NCBI RefSeq assembly: GCF_036010485.1
Contig: NZ_CP108568.1
Coordinates: 496,001-560,000, forward strand
Length of the DNA stretch: 64,000 bases
Direction: 5' to 3'
DNA from: Streptomyces sp. NBC_01198
GTDB lineage: Bacteria > Actinomycetota > Actinomycetes > Streptomycetales > Streptomycetaceae
The position numbers were made by a program, and so were the translations under genes. The notes under the pieces were generated by a model. That model had not been told where the DNA came from and did not search any database. It saw nothing but the letters and a program-made list of their open reading frames with translations. Below, in pieces: positions 1 to 9,161 of the stretch; position 1 is the stretch's first letter, and every line of letters starts with the position of its first letter.

Positions 1-1232
1 AGCGTCACCCGGGCCGGGCCCGCCGCGGTGCGTACCGGGGTGCCCTCCAGCCGCTCGGCGATCACCGCGGCCGCCTCGTCGGGGGTCAGCGCGAACAGCC
101 GCCGCATGCGCAGCCGGTCGCCGTAGAAGCGGCTGTAGAAGGCCAGCGAGTCGCCGCGCATCGGGTAGCAGCGGAACTCCTCCTCGACCACGCCGCCCAC
201 CGCGACCCGCGGGATGGTGTGGGTGGCGTGCATGAAGGCGCCGCCGCCGCCGGAGACGACGTATTCGATCCGCCGGCCGTCCACGTCCACCGGATAGTGC
301 TGGTAGTTGTGGATGTCGCCGCCTATCGCGGCGACGAAGTGGTGCTCGGGGTCGCGGACGATCTCGTCGACGGTGCCGCCGCCCTCGATCGTGCACGGGT
401 GGTGCTCGCCGTCCACGTAGAGGGGAGAGCCCGTCACCAGGATCTTCGGGCGGGGCCCCGCGGCCACCCGGCGCAGCCACTCGCCCTGCTCGCGGTCGAT
501 GTCACCGAGCAGCCCGGTGTCGATGCCGATGATCCGTACCGGCCCGGTGTCCAGTGCCCAGTACGGCCCGGGCTGCGCGGCCGCCTGCTCCGGTGCGCCG
601 CGCATCTCCCGTGCCCGGTCGAGCCGTTCGTCGTCCGGGGTGGTCGAGGGGCGCCACAGCAGGCCGCGCCACCAGGCCGCCGACAGCGGCCGCGGCCGGG
701 GCCCCGGCGGCAGTGCGGGCGCCCGGCAGAAGACCCGCATGAAGCCGGTCAGGCCGTCGTACCAGTCGTGGTTGCCCGGTATCGCGTAGATCGGCGCCGG
801 GTAGTCGCGGTACGGGCGGAAGAACTTGCGGCCGTACTCGTTGGCGCTGCCGACCGGGTAGAGGACGTCGCTGCACACCACCGCGAAGCGGGTGCCGGCG
901 CCCGCCTTGAGCAAGCCGGGCACCACCGCGTACTGCGGGTCGTCGCCCTCGCCGGTGTCGCCGAGCAGCAGGAAGGAGAACTCCGCCGGGTCGTCCCTGG
1001 TGATGACCAGGTCGCCACCGGCCGCCTGCGCCCGCACCCACCGCTGCCGGTCGGCGCCGGTCGGGTCGCCGAACAGCGAGGCCAGCGGGCCGTTGCGGGC
1101 CTTCCACAGCGTGCTGGGGTTCAGCCACGACAGGTTGTTCACCTTGGGCGGCATCAACTCCCGGTACGTGCCGGGTTCGTGGCCTTCCCAGCCGGCACCG
1201 GCCAGCGAGTCGCGCGAGGAGGAGGCAGACAT
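1..1232 (-). CDS. Calcineurin-like metallophosphoesterase, 3' end outside window
   Basis: The reading frame opens with ATG at 1232 and runs off the left edge, so at least 410 residues are seen. Metallophosphoesterase metal-binding motifs are plain: GDTGEGD at residues 91-97, GNHDWYDG at 153-160 and GGDIHNYQH at 304-312. These build the di-metal centre that hydrolyses phosphoesters. There is no signal peptide or clear transmembrane segment, so the visible part looks cytoplasmic. No strong ribosome-binding site precedes the ATG. The gene is transcribed away from the methyltransferase at 1418. The substrate cannot be told from sequence, and the C-terminus is missing. Confidence 0.85.
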   Translation of the reverse strand, partial: MSASSSRDSLAGAGWEGHEPGTYRELMPPKVNNLSWLNPSTLWKARNGPLASLFGDPTGADRQRWVRAQAAGGDLVITRDDPAEFSFLLLGDTGEGDDPQYAVVPGLLKAGAGTRFAVVCSDVLYPVGSANEYGRKFFRPYRDYPAPIYAIPGNHDWYDGLTGFMRVFCRAPALPPGPRPRPLSAAWWRGLLWRPSTTPDDERLDRAREMRGAPEQAAAQPGPYWALDTGPVRIIGIDTGLLGDIDREQGEWLRRVAAGPRPKILVTGSPLYVDGEHHPCTIEGGGTVDEIVRDPEHHFVAAIGGDIHNYQHYPVDVDGRRIEYVVSGGGGAFMHATHTIPRVAVGGVVEEEFRCYPMRGDSLAFYSRFYGDRLRMRRLFALTPDEAAAVIAERLEGTPVRTAAGPARVT

Positions 1233-1417
1233 GGGCGGACTGTAGCAACGCCGCCCGGGCGGCCCGGCACTCGCTCCCCCGTGGCCCGATCGGCGCCGGC
1301 CGGGCGGCGCGTGCCCGGCCCGGCGGCCGAGGCCCACCGACTCGGGCCCGGGACGGCAACGTTCGGCGCCTGTTGAATCTCTGGCCGCCGCACCTTCCGC
1401 CTGGTGGGCTGGCCCTC

Positions 1418-2194
1418 ATGAACTCCGCCTCCGACGGCACGCCTGCCGTCTACGACCGCATCGGCACCGGCTACCGCGACATCCGGCGGCCCGATCCGCG
1501 GCTGCACGCGCTGATCACCCGGGCCCTGGACGGTGCCCGCAGCGTCGTCAACGTCGGCGCGGGCGCCGGCTCCTACGAGCCGGTGGGCGCCGCGGTGACC
1601 GCGGTCGATCCTTCGCGGGTCATGCTGGACCAGCACCCGGGGGCGGCGAAGGTGAAGGCGTCAGCCGACGCGCTTCCGTTCCCCGACGGCTCCTTCGACG
1701 CGGCCATGGCGGTCATGACCGTCCATCACTGGCCGGACCTGCGCCGCGGTCTCGGCGAGTTGCGCCGGGTGGCCCGCCGGCAGGTCGTCTTCACCTGGGA
1801 CCCGGTCTTCCGGCCGGAGCTGTGGCTGATCGAGGAGTACCTGCCGGAGATCCGGGAGATGGAGCACGCCCGCTTCACCCCGCTGGACGTCGTCGCCGAG
1901 GCCCTCGGCGCGCACACCGTGCTGCCCTTCCCGATCCCGCACGACTTCACGGACGGCTTCCAGATCGCCTACTGGCGGCGCCCCGAGGCCTATCTCGACC
2001 CGGCTGTGCGGCTGGCCAGCTCCACCTTCGCCCAGCTGCCGCCCGCCGTGGTGGAGGCGGCGGCCGAGCGGCTGCGCGGCGATCTGGCGTCGGGTGCCTG
2101 GCACCGGCGGCACGCCGACCTGCTCGGCCGGTCCGCCGTGGACTACGGATACCGGCTGCTCGTCGCGGGCCCCGCCCCGACCGCCGGTGCCTGA
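1418..2194 (+). CDS. Class I SAM-dependent methyltransferase
   Basis: A 258-residue cytoplasmic protein with a Rossmann-type methyltransferase fold. Motif I is VVNVGAGAGSYEP near residue 38, an acidic strand-2 end is seen in TAVDPS, and the post-motif region ADALPFPDGSFDAAMAVMTV is typical of the UbiE/Methyltransf_11 group. The start was placed at ATG 1418, after a weak GGTGGG, rather than at the codon at 1373, because homologous folds begin near the sequence YDRIGTGY. It ends three bases before the convergent ligase gene. The methyl acceptor is unknown. Confidence 0.8.
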   Translation: MNSASDGTPAVYDRIGTGYRDIRRPDPRLHALITRALDGARSVVNVGAGAGSYEPVGAAVTAVDPSRVMLDQHPGAAKVKASADALPFPDGSFDAAMAVMTVHHWPDLRRGLGELRRVARRQVVFTWDPVFRPELWLIEEYLPEIREMEHARFTPLDVVAEALGAHTVLPFPIPHDFTDGFQIAYWRRPEAYLDPAVRLASSTFAQLPPAVVEAAAERLRGDLASGAWHRRHADLLGRSAVDYGYRLLVAGPAPTAGA

Positions 2195-2197
2195 GTC

Positions 2198-3316
2198 CTA
2201 GACGGTTCCCGGGGCGGGGGCGATCAGGTCCAGGAGGGCGGGCATGCCGCCGCCGCGCACCGCCCGGCGCTGGCGGGCCGCGCCGGTGCCGCCGTCGAGC
2301 AGCTCCGTCAGGCCGCCGGCGACCCGCTCCGCGTCCCCGTACTCCTCCAGCGCGGGCGTCACGTACTCCAGCAGCGCGCCGACCACGTCGGCGGCCTTGG
2401 CGGGCCTGCCGCGCACCGGGTCGACCAGGTCGGCGTCGACGCCGTGCCTGGCCGCGTGCCAGCCGGCCGCGTGCAGCACGCTCCCCGGCGGGTCCAGGGC
2501 GGGCGTCCCGGCGGCGGCCTCCCGCAACCCGGTCGCCACCACGGCCCGCCCGAGGCCCGCGAGGGTGACGGCGCTGGCGACGTCGAGCTGCACGTCGGTC
2601 GCGCGGATCTCCAGCGTCGGATAGCGCTCGGAGAGCCGGGCGTGCCAGTAGACCTGCCGCCTGCCGCGGATCACACCGGTGTCCACCAGCGCGTCCACCC
2701 GCTGCTCGTACGTCGCCGCGTCGGCGGTGTACGGCGGCGAGCCGCTGACCGGCCAGCGGCCGAAGACCACCGTGCGCCAGCTGGCGAACCCGGTGTCGCG
2801 GCCGTCCCAGAAGGGCGAGTTCGCGCCGAGCGCTACCAGCACCGGCAGCCACGGCCGGACCCGGCCGAGCGCGGCGGCACCGGCGTGCCGGTCGGGCACC
2901 GCGACATGGATGTGCATACCGTTGATGAGGTGTTCGTCGACCAGCCGGGCGGCGTCGGTGCGCATGTCCTGATAGCGCGGCTCCTCGGTCACCGGCGTCG
3001 CGTCGCGGGACCACAGCGGCGCGCCGCCGGTCGCGGCCAGCCGGCACCCGGTGTGCAGGGCCGCGCCGCCGACCGCCTGCCGCAGCCGCCGCAGCTGCGC
3101 CTCGACCTCGGCGAGGCCGGAGCAGATCGGGGTGGCCACCTCCACCTGGGCCTGCAGCAGTTCGTTGTCCACCTCGCCCGCGCCGAGGACCGGCTCCAGG
3201 TCGGCGGCGGCCTGCACCTCGGCGGCACGCGCGGCGGGCAGTCCGGTCCGCGCGTCCAGGAGCAGGAACTCCTCCTCGACGCCGAGGGTGATCCCGCCCG
3301 CCGCCCGACCGTCCAT
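2198..3316 (-). CDS. Glutamate-cysteine ligase family 2 enzyme (YbdK/EgtA-like carboxylate-amine ligase)
   Basis: A 372-residue soluble protein of the GCS2 family. The N-terminus has the family signature LGVEEEFLLLD, followed by DNELLQAQVEVATP (acidic metal and substrate residues) and NGMHIHVAVPD. Family members form gamma-glutamyl or other carboxylate-amine bonds with ATP. Actinobacteria use relatives for glutathione-like or ergothioneine precursors, but no ergothioneine genes (egtB, egtD) are nearby, so a weak generic carboxylate-amine ligase name is safer. The length fits the YbdK group. It converges on the methyltransferase gene and is divergent from the cation transporter. Confidence 0.85.
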   Translation of the reverse strand: MDGRAAGGITLGVEEEFLLLDARTGLPAARAAEVQAAADLEPVLGAGEVDNELLQAQVEVATPICSGLAEVEAQLRRLRQAVGGAALHTGCRLAATGGAPLWSRDATPVTEEPRYQDMRTDAARLVDEHLINGMHIHVAVPDRHAGAAALGRVRPWLPVLVALGANSPFWDGRDTGFASWRTVVFGRWPVSGSPPYTADAATYEQRVDALVDTGVIRGRRQVYWHARLSERYPTLEIRATDVQLDVASAVTLAGLGRAVVATGLREAAAGTPALDPPGSVLHAAGWHAARHGVDADLVDPVRGRPAKAADVVGALLEYVTPALEEYGDAERVAGGLTELLDGGTGAARQRRAVRGGGMPALLDLIAPAPGTV

Positions 3317-3449
3317 GGCTGACTCCTACCCCGTCCGCACCGCTCAATCGGCCCGCCGTCGCGTACGGGGCGGCCGGAGGGGTAGCCGACCTCCGACAAC
3401 CGGCGGCGCCAGCCGCCTTCCGCCGGCCCGGAGGTCGCACGACACCGCC

Positions 3450-4544
3450 ATGACTCCCGACACAGGCACAGACACCGAAAAGGCCGCGGACAGCGGCACC
3501 GACACGGGCAAGCCCCCGGGCTCCGGGCAGGCGGAGGACGACGACACGACCCGGGGAACGGTGCTGGTCGCGCTGCTGGCGAACGTGGCGATCGCGATCG
3601 CCAAGGCCGTCGTCGGCGTCATCACCGCCTCCCCCGCCCTGCTCGCCGAGGCCGCGCACTCGGTCGCCGACACCCTCAACGAGGTCTTCCTGCTGGCCTC
3701 GGTCCGCTTCAGCCGCCGCAAGCCCGACGCGCAGCATCCCTTCGGCTACGGCAAGGAGCGCTTCTTCTGGGCGCTCCTCGCGGCCGTCGGCATCTTCGTG
3801 ACCGGCGGGTGCTTCTCCTTCTACCAGGGGCTGCACAGCTGGCTGTCGCCGGAGTCGGAGGGATCGGGGCACTTCCTGATCACCTACGTCGTCCTGGCGG
3901 TGGCCCTCGTCGCCGAGGGCACCTCGCTGCTGCGGGCGGTCGTCCAGCTGCGCGGCCGGGCCCGCACCCACGGGCGCACCCTGCTGCAGGAGGTCTCCAG
4001 GAGCGAGGACCCGACGGTGCGGACGGTGTTCGCGGAGGACGCCACCGCCGTGCTCGGCGTCCTGCTGGCCGCGGGCGGCGTGCTGGGCCACCAGCTCACG
4101 GGTTCGTCGCGCTGGGAGGCGGCGGCCGCGCTGGCCATCGCGCTGCTGCTGGTGCTCGTCGCGTACGGCCTCGGCCGCTCGGCCCGCGACCTGCTGGTGG
4201 GACAGGCCGTGGACCCCCGGCTGCAGCAGGAGGCCTACGAGCTGCTCGCCGAGCAGGAGGAGATCGACACCGTGGCCGTGCTGCAGACCATGCGCCTCGG
4301 GGTGGACTCGGCGCTGCTCGCGGCCCGGGTCGACCTGCGCGAGGGCATCGACAGCGAGGACGTCGAGGAGGTCAGCGAGCGGATCAAGCGCGAGCTGCGC
4401 ACCCGGTGCCCGGCCTTCGGTGAGGTGTTCCTCGACATCGTCGACGCCGACCACCACGAGCGGGTGCGCGCCCGCGAGCGCAAGGAGGAGGTCGACCGGG
4501 CAGTCGAGGAGCAGGTCGCCAAGGACCGGTCACCCCGGCGCTGA
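3450..4544 (+). CDS. Cation diffusion facilitator (CDF) family metal transporter
   Basis: A 364-residue inner-membrane protein. An acidic, threonine-rich N-terminal tail of about 37 residues precedes the CDF core. The family motif AEAAHSVADTLNEVFLL (metal-binding helix with HxxxD) and the loop QHPFGYGKERFFWALL are intact. About six hydrophobic segments follow, then a cytoplasmic C-terminal domain (about 270-350) ending in charged residues. CDF proteins export divalent metals such as Zn, Mn or Fe in exchange for protons. The start at ATG 3450 has GGAGG 14 bases upstream, a rather long spacing, and gives a normal CDF N-terminus; earlier in-frame codons would add an unrelated Arg-rich stretch. 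Confidence 0.88.
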   Translation: MTPDTGTDTEKAADSGTDTGKPPGSGQAEDDDTTRGTVLVALLANVAIAIAKAVVGVITASPALLAEAAHSVADTLNEVFLLASVRFSRRKPDAQHPFGYGKERFFWALLAAVGIFVTGGCFSFYQGLHSWLSPESEGSGHFLITYVVLAVALVAEGTSLLRAVVQLRGRARTHGRTLLQEVSRSEDPTVRTVFAEDATAVLGVLLAAGGVLGHQLTGSSRWEAAAALAIALLLVLVAYGLGRSARDLLVGQAVDPRLQQEAYELLAEQEEIDTVAVLQTMRLGVDSALLAARVDLREGIDSEDVEEVSERIKRELRTRCPAFGEVFLDIVDADHHERVRARERKEEVDRAVEEQVAKDRSPRR

Positions 4545-4555
4545 CCCCGCCGCTA

Positions 4556-4582
4556 CGGCCCGCCGGGGTTACCGGCGGGCCG
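4556..4582 (+). terminator. Hairpin terminator after CDF gene
   Basis: An 11-base-pair perfect GC stem (CGGCCCGCCGG and its complement) with a GGTTA loop lies 11 bases past the transporter stop codon. There is no U-tract, as is usual in streptomycetes. Confidence 0.65.
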
Positions 4583-4681
4583 CCGCGGTTTCCGGCCGGC
4601 GGGGCGGGACGGATGCCGCACACGGCAGAGGAGTGGCCCGCTCAGGCGTGTCCCCCGCTTCGGCCCCGCACGGACCGGCCG

Positions 4682-4695
4682 CCCGGTATACCGGG
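4682..4695. promoter_or_regulatory. Perfect palindrome upstream of the Mrp operon
   Basis: CCCGGTATACCGGG is a perfect 14-base palindrome 60 bases before the first mrp start codon. It is the only AT-containing stretch in the otherwise GC-only leader and could be an operator or overlap a -10 box (TATACC). The binding protein is not known. Confidence 0.4.
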
Positions 4696-4754
4696 GCAGT
4701 CGGACATGCGCGACGACGGGCGGCAGCCCGCACGGTTCGAGGAGGCGAGCGCGG

Positions 4755-5222
4755 ATGACGTCCCGGGTCCTGGTCACCGCGGCCACCGTGGTCGGGTGGT
4801 CGGGGCTGCTCCTCGTCCTCTACATCGTGCTGATCTCCGACGTCACTACGCTGGAGGCCGTGGTGGGCGGCGCTCTCGCCGTCCTCGGCGGGATCGCCGC
4901 GGAGGCGGTGCGCCGGGCCGAGCATCCACGAGTGCACGGTGGCCGCCGGATCGCCGCCGCCGTCGCCGCGCTGCCCGTCTCGCTGCTCACGGAGACCGCG
5001 CAGCTCGCGGCGGCCGTCGCGCGCGGCGGGCGCACGCCCGGGGAGGGCGAGGTCGTCATCCGGCTGCCCGCGGACACCGACCCGGCGCTGGCCGCGATGC
5101 TGCTGTCCGCCACGCCCGGCGCGTGCGTGCTGGACACCGTGGGGGCGGACGTGACCGTCCACGTGCTCGACGACGCGCCCTCGGCCGTCGAGCGGGCGCT
5201 CGGCGGACGGAGGTCGCGGTGA
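4755..5222 (+). CDS. mrpE: Mrp-type antiporter subunit E (MnhE/MrpE)
   Basis: A 155-residue membrane protein with two or three hydrophobic segments in the first 75 residues followed by a cytoplasmic domain (EVVIRLPADTDPALAAMLLSATPGACVLDTV) typical of MrpE. The signature near LSATPG and the Val-rich end are family features. The start has GAGGAG ten bases upstream. It is the first gene of a seven-gene operon whose members overlap by one to four bases. In Mrp complexes subunit E is a small membrane partner needed for assembly of the cation/proton antiporter. Confidence 0.85.
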   Translation: MTSRVLVTAATVVGWSGLLLVLYIVLISDVTTLEAVVGGALAVLGGIAAEAVRRAEHPRVHGGRRIAAAVAALPVSLLTETAQLAAAVARGGRTPGEGEVVIRLPADTDPALAAMLLSATPGACVLDTVGADVTVHVLDDAPSAVERALGGRRSR

Positions 5223-5518
5223 ACGCCTGGCTGCTGGCCGCCTGCGTGCTGCTGCCCGCCGGTCTCGCGCCCTGCGTGTGGCGGGCCTGCGTCGGCGAGC
5301 CGGCCCGGCGGCTGCCGGCGATGGCGCTGGCCGGGGTGATGGCGGTGGCCTTCTTCCTGCTGGCGGCGCGCGGCCTGCACCGCACCTCGTACGTGGACGT
5401 CGCCCTGGTGACGGCGGTGCTCTCGCCCACCGGGACGCTGGTCTTCGCACGCTGCCTGGCGGGGGGCGCGGGCAGGCCCGCCGACCCCACGCGGGATGGG
5501 CCGGGAGGGCGGGACTGA
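5219..5518 (+). CDS. mrpF: Mrp-type antiporter subunit F (MnhF/MrpF)
   Basis: A 99-residue protein with three hydrophobic helices, starting at GTG 5219 that overlaps the mrpE stop (GTGA). The segment YVDVALVTAVLSPTGTLVFA corresponds to the conserved third helix of MrpF, which normally reads D-x-A-L-x-x-A-x-L-x-F. Length and position between E and G support the call. The C-terminal tail is short and charged. Confidence 0.8.
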   Translation: MNAWLLAACVLLPAGLAPCVWRACVGEPARRLPAMALAGVMAVAFFLLAARGLHRTSYVDVALVTAVLSPTGTLVFARCLAGGAGRPADPTRDGPGGRD

Positions 5519-5519
5519 G

Positions 5520-5843
5520 ATGACCTGGACCCACGGTCTGGCCCTGGCGCTGCTCTGCTGCGGCTGCGCCGCCCTGCTGCTGGCCGCGGCGGCGCTGGCG
5601 GTGCTGCGCTCGCCCTACGCCCGGCTGCACGCGCTCGCCCCGGCGACCAGCCTGGGCGTGCCGCTGATCTGCCTGGCCCTCGCGGTCGACGCGGGCGCCG
5701 GCCGGCTGGCGGCGAAGCTGCTGGTCATCGGCGCCCTGACGGCCGTCTCCGGCCCGGTCACCACGATCGTCGTGGGCCGCACGATGGTGCACGAGGACGA
5801 GGCCGTCGACAGCGGCGTGCGGGACGAGGGGCCGCCGGCGTGA
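5520..5843 (+). CDS. mrpG: Mrp-type antiporter subunit G (MnhG/MrpG)
   Basis: A 107-residue protein with three hydrophobic helices. The stretch VLRSPYARLHALAPATSLGVPLICLAL matches the MrpG hallmark (a peptide like F-P-D-x-Y-x-R-L-H-A followed by a G/P-containing helix). ATG 5520 is preceded by GGGAGG and starts one base after the mrpF stop codon. The gene end overlaps the next start by GTGA, so translation is probably coupled. Confidence 0.85.
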   Translation: MTWTHGLALALLCCGCAALLLAAAALAVLRSPYARLHALAPATSLGVPLICLALAVDAGAGRLAAKLLVIGALTAVSGPVTTIVVGRTMVHEDEAVDSGVRDEGPPA

Positions 5844-6145
5844 ACCCTTCGCCCGGAGCGGTCGACTTCCTGGTGGCCGCCGGCCTCGTCCTGGTGAGCG
5901 CGGTCGCCACCGCTGCCGCGCTCACCCGTGACCCGGTACGCCAGTCCGTGCTGCTCTCGGTGCTCGGAGTGTGCCTGGCGCTGCTCTTCCTCGCCCTCCA
6001 GGCGCCCGACGTGGCGCTGTCGCAGCTCGCGGTGGGCAGCGCGGTGACACCGCTGCTGATCCTGCTCACCGTCCGCAAGATCCACCGCGGCCCGCGCGGC
6101 CGGACGCCGCCGGAGAACGGGCAGGACCCGGAGCGCGAGCGGTGA
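5840..6145 (+). CDS. MbhD-like subunit (DUF4040 type; C-terminal MrpA segment as a separate protein)
   Basis: A 101-residue protein with three hydrophobic helices. The peptide FLALQAPDVALSQLAVGSAV is the conserved helix of the MbhD/DUF4040 family, equal to part of the C-terminal region of large MrpA proteins (QAPDLALTQL-type motif with an acidic residue in the membrane). In this operon that segment is encoded alone rather than fused to an MrpA antiporter domain. The end is charged and hydrophilic. GTG start at 5840 overlaps mrpG. Confidence 0.75.
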   Translation: MNPSPGAVDFLVAAGLVLVSAVATAAALTRDPVRQSVLLSVLGVCLALLFLALQAPDVALSQLAVGSAVTPLLILLTVRKIHRGPRGRTPPENGQDPERER

Positions 6146-6909
6146 GCCGGCGGGCCCGCAGCACGGTCTTCCTGCTGGCCGCGGCGGTCCTCGCGATCGC
6201 CTTCGCGCTGGCCTGCACCGACCTGCCGCGCTTCGGCACCGCGCACCACCCCTACGGCACCAGGGCGGTCGCCGCGGCCGTCCGGCAGCACACCGCCAAC
6301 GTGATCTCCTCGATCAACTTCGACCAGCGCGCGCTGGACACCCTCGGCGAGGAGTCGATCCTGTTCGGGTCGGTGCTCGGCTCGGTCGTCCTGCTGCGCC
6401 GCGCGCGGGACGAGGACCGGGCCGACCCCGAGCCCGGCCGGGTGCAGCCCTCGACGATGCTGCTCGGCGCGTGCCTGCTGCCGGTCACGGTGCTGGTCGG
6501 CGGCTACGTCGTGGCGCACGGCCAGCTCAGCCCGGGCGGCGGGTTCCAGGGCGGGGTGGTGCTCGCCACCGGGCTGCACCTGGCCTACGTGGCGGCCGAC
6601 TACCGGGTGCTGCGCCGGGTGCGGCCGCTGGCCGTCTTCGCCGCGCTGGACGCGGTGGGCGCCGTGGCCTTCACCGCGCTGGGGCTCGCCGGGCTGTTCG
6701 TCGGGGCCGCCTATCTGCAGAACGTGCTGCCGCTCGGCACGTTCAACCAGCTCTCGTCGGCCGGGCTGGTGCCGTTGCTGAACGCCGCGGTGGGCGTGGA
6801 GGTCGGCTCCGGCGTGATCGTGCTGGTCGCGCAGTTCCTCGACCAGGCCGTGGAGATCGAGTCAACCGGGACGCAGCGCGTCCCGGCTCCGGGAGAGGAC
6901 GACCGATGA
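6142..6909 (+). CDS. mrpB: Fused MbhE-like/MrpB (MnhB domain) subunit
   Basis: A 255-residue membrane protein. Residues 1-90 match the end of MrpA/MbhE: the motif NFDQRALDTLGEESILFGSV corresponds to DFRGFDTLGE in MrpA. Residues about 95-245 form the MnhB domain, with VVAHGQLSPGGGFQGGVVLA, a signature for the family, and four helices. The protein is therefore a fusion of a short MbhE-type module with MrpB. The GTG start at 6142 overlaps the previous stop. It would sit in the membrane part of the antiporter and help form the cation path. Confidence 0.8.
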   Translation: MSRRARSTVFLLAAAVLAIAFALACTDLPRFGTAHHPYGTRAVAAAVRQHTANVISSINFDQRALDTLGEESILFGSVLGSVVLLRRARDEDRADPEPGRVQPSTMLLGACLLPVTVLVGGYVVAHGQLSPGGGFQGGVVLATGLHLAYVAADYRVLRRVRPLAVFAALDAVGAVAFTALGLAGLFVGAAYLQNVLPLGTFNQLSSAGLVPLLNAAVGVEVGSGVIVLVAQFLDQAVEIESTGTQRVPAPGEDDR

Positions 6910-7250
6910 CCGTACTGCCCTTCCTCGCGGCCGGCTGGATCCTCCTGGTCGGCGTCTACGGCATGGTGACCAGCCGCAACCTGGTGCACGCGGTCGGCTG
7001 CCTGGCCGTGGCGCAGTCCTCGACGTACGTCCTGCTGCTGGGCATCGGGTACCGGCACGGCGGGACCGCACCGGTGTTCTCCGACATCCCGGTCGGCACC
7101 CCCGTGGTCGACCCGGTCGTCCAGGCGCTGGTCCTCACCGACATCGTGGTCGGGGCGACCGTGACGGCGCTGCTGCTCAGCCTGGTCATCCAGATCCGCA
7201 AGCGCACCGGGACGGTGGATCCCGAGGCGCTCAGCGAGCTGAAGGGCTGA
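6906..7250 (+). CDS. mrpC: Mrp-type antiporter subunit C (NuoK-like)
   Basis: A 114-residue protein with three helices, homologous in design to NuoK of complex I. The final region DPVVQALVLTDIVVGATVTALLLSL is the conserved third helix; the helix-1 and helix-2 boundary GMVTSRNLVHAVGCLAVAQSS is also typical. ATG 6906 overlaps the mrpB stop by ATGA. Some MrpC proteins have a longer cytoplasmic tail; this one ends in a short charged tail. Confidence 0.85.
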   Translation: MTVLPFLAAGWILLVGVYGMVTSRNLVHAVGCLAVAQSSTYVLLLGIGYRHGGTAPVFSDIPVGTPVVDPVVQALVLTDIVVGATVTALLLSLVIQIRKRTGTVDPEALSELKG

Positions 7251-7259
7251 GGGGCGCAC

Positions 7260-9134
7260 GTGGCGTATCCCGGCTGGCAGCCGGCCGACCTGCTGCCGCT
7301 CGCCGTCGCGATCCCGCTGTTCGGCGCGGCCTTCCTGGTGCTGGCCGGGCGGGTGCTGCCGCGTACCGCCCTGGACGCGGTGGCGACCGCCTTCGCGGCC
7401 GGCACCGTCGCCGAACTCGCCCTGCTGTGGGACCGGGCGGGGGACGCGGACGGCGGCCGGGTGGTGTCCTGGGCCGGCGGCTGGACCCCGCTGCACGGCC
7501 GCGGGATCGGCATCGTGCTGGTCGGCGACCGGCTCGGCGTGGGGCTCGCACTGCTCGTCGCGGCCCTGGTGGCCGCCGTACTCGTCTACTCCTGGCGGTA
7601 CTTCGACGAACCGCCCGCACGGCACCGCGGCGTCTTCCCCGCGCTGCTGCTGCTCTTCGAGGCCGGCATGTGCGGATTCGCGCTGACCGGCGACCTGTTC
7701 AACGCGTTCGTCTTCTTCGAGCTGATGGGCGTGGTGGCCTACGCGCTGACCGGCTTCCGCATCGAGGACCCGCGCTCCCTGCACGGCGCGCTGACCTTCG
7801 GCGTGGTCAACTCCCTTGCCGCGTACGCTTCGCTGCTCGGCATCGGCCTGCTCTACGCGCGCACCGGCGAGCTGGGCATGGCGCAGATCGGCGGCGCGCT
7901 GGCCGGCCACCGCACCGACGCGCTCACCGTCACCGCGTTCGTCCTGGTGATGGCGGGCCTGCTGGTGAAGTCCGCGACCGTGCCCTTCCACTTCTGGCTG
8001 CCCGACGCGCACGCGGTGGCACCCACGCCGGTCTGCATGCTGATGTCGGGGGTGATGGTCGAACTCGGGGTGTACGGCATCGCCCGGGTGTACCTGACGG
8101 TCTTCGCCGGTCCCGGCGGCATCCCTGCCCCGGCCTACACCCACACGCTGGCCGCGCTCGGCGTACTGACCGCACTGGTCGGCGCCACCATGTGCTGGAA
8201 GCAGCGGCACCTCAAGCGCCTGCTGGCCTTCTCGACCATCGGCCACACCGGCCTGTGGCTGCTCGGCCTGAGCCTGCTCGACCCGGCGGCGACCGCGGGC
8301 ACCGCCCTCTACGTCGCCGGGCACGCGGGGGTGAAGGCGGCGCTGTTCGGCCTGACCGGCGTCCTGCTCGACCGGCACGGCTCGGTCGACGAACTCGGCC
8401 TGCACGGCACGGAACGCGGCTCGCCGTGGACCGGCGCGCTCTACGTGGCCTGCGGGCTGGCGCTGGCGGGGCTGCCGCCGTTCGGCGTCGGGCTGGGCAA
8501 GGCGGTGGCCGAGCACGCGGCGGGCGAGCACGCCGCCTGGCTGCCCGCGGTCTACGTCGTGGTGTCGGCGCTGACCGGCGGCGCCGTGCTGCGCGCCGGG
8601 CTGCGCGTCTTCTTCGGGGCGGGGCCCGCTCCGGACTGCGGCCACTCCGACGTGGAGACCGGCGGGGAGGGCGAGGAGTCGGAGGTCCGCGGCCCCCGGC
8701 GGGCGGTGCCGGGCGCGATGACCGCGGTGCCGGCGGCGCTGCTGTGCGGGGCGTTCGTGGTCGGGGTGTGGCCGGCCGTCGGGCGCGCTGTGGCATCGGC
8801 GGCGGTGGCCTTCCAGGACCGGGCCGGCTACCTCGCCCAGGTAGAAGGCCTGCCGGTGCCCGGGCAGGCCGCGCGGCCGCCGGACGCGGCCTGGACCGGG
8901 GCGGGGGCCGGGCTGGGCGTGCTGTCGGTGGCGCTCGCCGTGGCCTTCGCCGCCACCGCCCTGCGCCTGGCCGCCTTCCGGCTGCCGAGCCCGCTGGCGG
9001 CCGTGGCCCGCGGCGTCGACCGCCGGCTGATCGTGCCACTGCGCCGGCTGCACTCGGGCCACCTCGGCGACTACGTGGCCTGGCTGACCGTCGGCCTGGC
9101 CGGCCTGCTGATCGCCCTGGGGGCGCAGGTCTAG
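7260..9134 (+). CDS. mrpD: Mrp-type antiporter subunit D, proton-pumping NuoN/MrpD-like
   Basis: A 624-residue protein with about 14-16 transmembrane helices. The proton-channel motifs are present: an acidic residue in [17 protein letters not shown] (helix 5 Glu) and the lysine helix [21 protein letters not shown]. It is longer than typical MrpD (about 500) because of a C-terminal extension with extra helices. It is the only antiporter-like large subunit in the cluster; no full MrpA is encoded. GTG 7260 follows GAGGGG. It ends the operon. Confidence 0.85.
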   Translation: MAYPGWQPADLLPLAVAIPLFGAAFLVLAGRVLPRTALDAVATAFAAGTVAELALLWDRAGDADGGRVVSWAGGWTPLHGRGIGIVLVGDRLGVGLALLVAALVAAVLVYSWRYFDEPPARHRGVFPALLLLFEAGMCGFALTGDLFNAFVFFELMGVVAYALTGFRIEDPRSLHGALTFGVVNSLAAYASLLGIGLLYARTGELGMAQIGGALAGHRTDALTVTAFVLVMAGLLVKSATVPFHFWLPDAHAVAPTPVCMLMSGVMVELGVYGIARVYLTVFAGPGGIPAPAYTHTLAALGVLTALVGATMCWKQRHLKRLLAFSTIGHTGLWLLGLSLLDPAATAGTALYVAGHAGVKAALFGLTGVLLDRHGSVDELGLHGTERGSPWTGALYVACGLALAGLPPFGVGLGKAVAEHAAGEHAAWLPAVYVVVSALTGGAVLRAGLRVFFGAGPAPDCGHSDVETGGEGEESEVRGPRRAVPGAMTAVPAALLCGAFVVGVWPAVGRAVASAAVAFQDRAGYLAQVEGLPVPGQAARPPDAAWTGAGAGLGVLSVALAVAFAATALRLAAFRLPSPLAAVARGVDRRLIVPLRRLHSGHLGDYVAWLTVGLAGLLIALGAQV

Positions 9135-9161
9135 AACGTGCGCCGGCGCCCCGGGCGGCCG

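Noticed and set aside
1947-4457. An 836-codon open frame on the reverse strand
   Set aside because: It overlaps the ligase and CDF genes, is Arg/Gly/Ala-rich with no motif and comes from high third-position GC in the true genes.
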